A stretch of 7,893 bases of DNA, taken from positions 1-7,893 of the forward strand of contig JAGRLX010000140.1 of NCBI GenBank assembly GCA_020441605.1. Reading direction: 5' to 3'. Both the position numbers and the translations under genes were made by a program. The DNA comes from Alphaproteobacteria bacterium. Lineage in GTDB: Bacteria; Pseudomonadota; Alphaproteobacteria; Rhizobiales; Aestuariivirgaceae. Under the pieces are notes generated by a model. It saw nothing but the letters and a program-made list of their open reading frames with translations. It searched no databases and was not told the origin of the DNA. This document shows positions 6,601-7,893 of this stretch, piece by piece; positions within the stretch are counted from its first letter, which is position 1, and each line of letters starts with the position of its first letter.

Positions 6601-7893
6601 GCGTGGCAACGACCTGCTCGACGGTGGTTCGGGTGCGGACACGATGCGCGGCGGCGCCGGCAACGACACCTATTTCGTGGATGACGCAGCCGACCGGGTG
6701 ATCGAAAAGGCCAAGCAGGGCAAGGACACGGTGCAAAGCGCTGTTACCTTCGCGCTCGGCGCCGGGCTCGAGGACCTGATCCTGACCGGGTCCGGCGACA
6801 AGAACGGGACCGGCAATGCCGGCGCCAACCAGCTGCGCGGCAATGACTACGCCAACATCCTCGACGGCCGGGGCGGCCGCGACGTCATGATCGGACAGGC
6901 GGGCAACGATATCTACATCGTCGACAATGCCGGAGACGTCGTCGAGGAGTATTCAGGGCAGGGCGTCGACGAGGTGAGAAGCTCGGTTGCCTGGACACTT
7001 GGCGCCTTTGTCGAGAACCTCACCCTGACCGGCGTGGCGAAAATCGACGGTAAGGGCAACGACTTCAACAACGTTCTGATCGGTAATGCCGCCAGGAACC
7101 GGCTGACCGGCCTTGCCGGCAACGACCGCCTGGACGGTATGGAAGCCGCGGACATCATGATCGGCGGCACCGGCAACGATACCTACGTGGTCGATACCCG
7201 AAAGGACCGGGTCATTGAGGATTTCAATGCCGGAACCGACACCGTCGAATCGTCCATAAGCCTGAAGCTTGCGGCGAATGTGGAGCATCTGACTCTGACC
7301 GGATCGGCCAATCTCAACGGCACCGGAAATGCGCTGTCCAATACGATCACCGGCAATGATGGCAACAACCGGCTCGACAGCGGCGCCTCCGGCGATGACC
7401 GGCTGTACGGCGGGCTGGGCGATGATACCTATATCCTGCGAAATGCCTCGGCCTATGCCTACGAAGCGGCCGCGGCCGGCGACGATCTTGTGAAATCCCA
7501 ATTCAGCTACTCGCTGGGCGCAAATCTCGAACGGCTGACCCTGACCGGCAGCCGCGACATCGACGGCGCCGGCAACGATCTGAACAACGTCCTGACCGGC
7601 AACAAGGGCAACAACACCCTGGACGGCAGGACCGGCGCGGACCGCATGTCCGGTGGCGGCGGCGACGATATCTATTACGTCGACAACACCGGCGACCGGG
7701 TGATCGAAACCGCAAACGGGGGCGACGACCTGGTGATCGCCAGCGTCTCCTTCACGCTTGGCCTCGGGGTCGAGGATCTGCGCCTGACCGGAAGCAACCC
7801 GATCGACGGCACCGGAAACGAGCTGGCCAACGTGATGGAAGGGACCGCAACGGCCAACAGGCTGACCGGCAAGGCCGGTGATGACTCGATATA
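2924..7893 (+). CDS. Giant RTX protein: N-terminal lipase domain, FrpC-type self-processing module, RTX repeat array (3' end outside window)
   Basis: The frame is open from ATG 2924 to the window edge: 1656 codons plus two bases, no stop. There is no signal peptide, as expected for type I secretion, whose C-terminal signal would lie beyond the window. Domains: residues 1-235, class-3-type lipase with VVIAFRGTQD (59-68) and GHSLGG (108-113, Ser110), probable Asp173 and His205; 250-395, Ala/Gly-rich amphipathic helices; 406-575, calcium module like the FrpC self-processing module, with Asp406-Pro407; 576-815, FrpC-like linker including LPNLRGYGDVPDLHVAM (586-602) and YKVENDRLYLL (714-724); 835-1656, RTX nonapeptides of GGxGxDxUx type. 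Expected role: a secreted lipase or phospholipase that folds when it meets calcium outside the cell. Substrate is unknown. Codon use is uniformly GC-rich. No hlyB, hlyD, tolC or acyltransferase gene is nearby. The product could be an exoenzyme, an adhesin-like surface protein or a toxin. Confidence 0.9.
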   Translation, partial: MTNANLGLDAADIAYLEMAEGGKINRPGSPLDGYTVDKRFGPSGSGAAAYGLSNANGDVVIAFRGTQDLTDVVDDVGNLGYRQWEEDLKADVTNYLDANWTGEVTFAGHSLGGALAQYAAYDIAGAEPGRKGDMNLYTFNGLGGLNGIEENESGGVDLTRMNGINATHYFNGEDWVSRLGGDHLGGETRRVPSAAIGPDGIYTAHALGEFDNGDLAASVAADPRYYDNATLQKNPEAVVELLGAAANLTGKPITAWTLQDVQRMQDAASRIPVSELADTALMLADFTGASLFEIARQAGKLEVKIAGIIVDTVIDAVDRTVGAAVDLGSAVANTAIDALGRVLNAARELGGKVGDAIRDKATDALDGLRDALDKAGDWLDDLGDWLNPFNDDFEEAINASIPRLRDPIVLDLNGDGVKVISRAESGVRFDFDGDGLVEESGWLSRRDAFLAIDWNRDGKINDISELFGDALTSGFSAMAALDTNGDLILDASDALWNRLRLWRDSNTNGQTDAGELLKLSTFDIVSIDLHFTRVNFTAEANLISEKGVYTKSDGTSLEIADVWFDFNNLNSKSLTASAVSAATALLPNLRGYGDVPDLHVAMENDATLRLRVEALATIGAADLPRLHDLVEEIALRWTGAFAVDPTSRGPNFDARYLAALEAATDTPFNANGITDPAAQSVPALNSAWDEMMDAISARLFAQSVLKDALPPAVYKVENDRLYLLGDEVSTLNALKAKAPGGDPAHQAAYWAAAMTVLRVQEAEGGFDLAEPDAAALLKDILEPLGLYGLKDQLTDWQSLGQGVPFDGSVARAGMTIFGDLADDITIEGNAPQAVFGNGGDDYIYTVGFAAQTISGGAGRDRIRGGNYNDWIDGGTGADTMLGQGGNDTYVVDNAGDLVFETSSQGTDLVLASLDWTLGSNLENLTLTELSALNGTGNGLANVLTGNAAANRLLGLGGNDILDGREGADRMEGGTGDDVYIVDDAGDTIVERRNGGTDRVETALNHVLDRNVENLTLLGTADIDGTGNALRNIIVGNDGANTLDGGVSGSDQLYGRKGDDTYLVRNSGANAYENADEGKDTVRSTVSFTLGSYIENLVLLGNLDISGTGNSEANRIVGNAGNNTLNGQGGADRMLGGKGDDTYYVDDAGDIVTELAGAGVDTVRSSISHSLAQNVENLVLAGYIDSDGAGNAGDNQIEGNNYVNVLDGINGNDALFGYAGDDTLKGGRGNDLLDGGSGADTMRGGAGNDTYFVDDAADRVIEKAKQGKDTVQSAVTFALGAGLEDLILTGSGDKNGTGNAGANQLRGNDYANILDGRGGRDVMIGQAGNDIYIVDNAGDVVEEYSGQGVDEVRSSVAWTLGAFVENLTLTGVAKIDGKGNDFNNVLIGNAARNRLTGLAGNDRLDGMEAADIMIGGTGNDTYVVDTRKDRVIEDFNAGTDTVESSISLKLAANVEHLTLTGSANLNGTGNALSNTITGNDGNNRLDSGASGDDRLYGGLGDDTYILRNASAYAYEAAAAGDDLVKSQFSYSLGANLERLTLTGSRDIDGAGNDLNNVLTGNKGNNTLDGRTGADRMSGGGGDDIYYVDNTGDRVIETANGGDDLVIASVSFTLGLGVEDLRLTGSNPIDGTGNELANVMEGTATANRLTGKAGDDSI
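4139..4648 (+). other. Calcium-dependent self-processing module, FrpC type, residues 406-575, with predicted Asp406-Pro407 scissile bond
   Basis: The module starts at RDPIVLDLNGDGVKV (405-419), matching the FrpC pattern D-P-L-x-L-D-L-D-G-D-G directly after its scissile Asp-Pro bond. It continues FDFDGDG (429-435), GWLSRRDAFLAIDWNRDGKI (441-460), SELFGD (464-469), LDTNGD (481-486), LRLWRDSNTNGQTDAGELL (499-517), IVSIDL (524-529) and VYTKSDGTSLEIAD (548-561). Each block has a counterpart in the same order in FrpC. DxDxDG-type loops at 411, 430, 453, 482 and 504 are probable calcium sites. In FrpC, calcium triggers cleavage after Asp and the new Asp end can form an isopeptide bond to a lysine. 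Asp406 is encoded at 4139-4141 and Pro407 at 4142-4144. Homology is firm; activity is inferred. Confidence 0.75.
5537..6862 (+). repeat. Higher-order repeat copy 1 (442 residues, 1326 bp)
   Basis: Residues 872-1313. The intervals between successive DTY tyrosines are 90, 82, 81, 108 and 81 residues. The same order restarts exactly 442 residues later. Distinctive features also recur at that offset: a variant unit with RN in place of VD (1061 and 1503) and the LDGG/SxxSGxDxLYG linker before it. Confidence 0.7.
6863..7893 (+). repeat. Higher-order repeat copy 2, cut by the window end
   Basis: Starts at residue 1314 (DGRGGRDVMIGQAGNDIY, matching DGGTGADTMLGQGGNDTY of copy 1). Intervals 90, 82 and 81 repeat those of copy 1. 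The last visible residues (1648-1656) line up with 1206-1214, inside the long 108-residue unit of copy 1. The copies have diverged at DNA level but keep spacing without any net insertion or deletion. Confidence 0.7.

Larger units (their letters stand above)
5426..7893 (+). repeat. RTX calcium-binding repeat array, residues 835 to window end
   Basis: About two dozen GGxGxDxUx-like nonapeptides occur in tandem pairs to quintets, e.g. DGGTGADTM-LGQGGNDTY (872-889) and the five-fold run from 1206 to 1250. Between clusters lie linkers of about 55-70 residues of the form VENLTLTG...GTGN...N.L.GN. The Tyr of the recurring D-D/N-T-Y-x-V-D motif falls at residues 889, 979, 1061, 1142, 1250, 1331, 1421, 1503 and 1584. 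The nonapeptides should form calcium-filled beta-rolls that drive folding after secretion. Confidence 0.9.

Noticed and set aside
6251..6736. Minus-strand frame of 161 codons
   Set aside because: Same codon-register antisense effect opposite the RTX repeats; no domain or ribosome binding site.
5426..7893. CRISPR-like or tandem DNA repeat array
   Set aside because: The periodicity is at protein level with diverged codons; it is explained by RTX units.

Overview
The window looks like chromosomal DNA of a high-GC Gram-negative bacterium, most likely an alphaproteobacterium of Rhodobacterales type. This rests on GC-rich third codon positions, the subgroup of serine recombinase remnant present, and the style of the large RTX protein; no marker gene settles it.

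Layout. Bases 1-906 (+) hold the C-terminal two thirds of an MmgE/PrpD-family protein whose start lies before the window. Bases 1027-1620 (-) hold a decayed serine recombinase without its catalytic N-terminus and with a key arginine changed, so it is a fossil of a mobile element. Bases 1621-1876 are noncoding and contain short inverted repeats. Bases 1877-2902 (+) encode an exported protein of unknown function that starts at TTG. After 21 bases comes a very large RTX gene, 2924 to the window end, open for 1656 codons without a stop.

The RTX protein is the main content. In order it carries: (i) an N-terminal class-3-type lipase domain with a GHSLGG nucleophile elbow; (ii) an Ala/Gly-rich amphipathic helical stretch; (iii) an Asp-Pro bond followed by a calcium-binding module closely resembling the self-processing module of Neisseria FrpC; (iv) a FrpC-like linker; and (v) a long array of RTX nonapeptides in units of about 81-108 residues. 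The array is itself organised as a 442-residue higher-order duplication. Its secretion signal lies beyond the window.

The likely picture is a two-gene operon. The first protein is exported to the periplasm or cell surface. The second is a type-I-secreted lipase that, in external calcium, may cut itself after Asp406 and free or cross-link its lipase head. The order resembles frpD-frpC of Neisseria, but the upstream protein has no lipobox and no resemblance to FrpD that I can recognise. No ABC transporter, membrane-fusion protein, acyltransferase, RNA gene or CRISPR array is visible.
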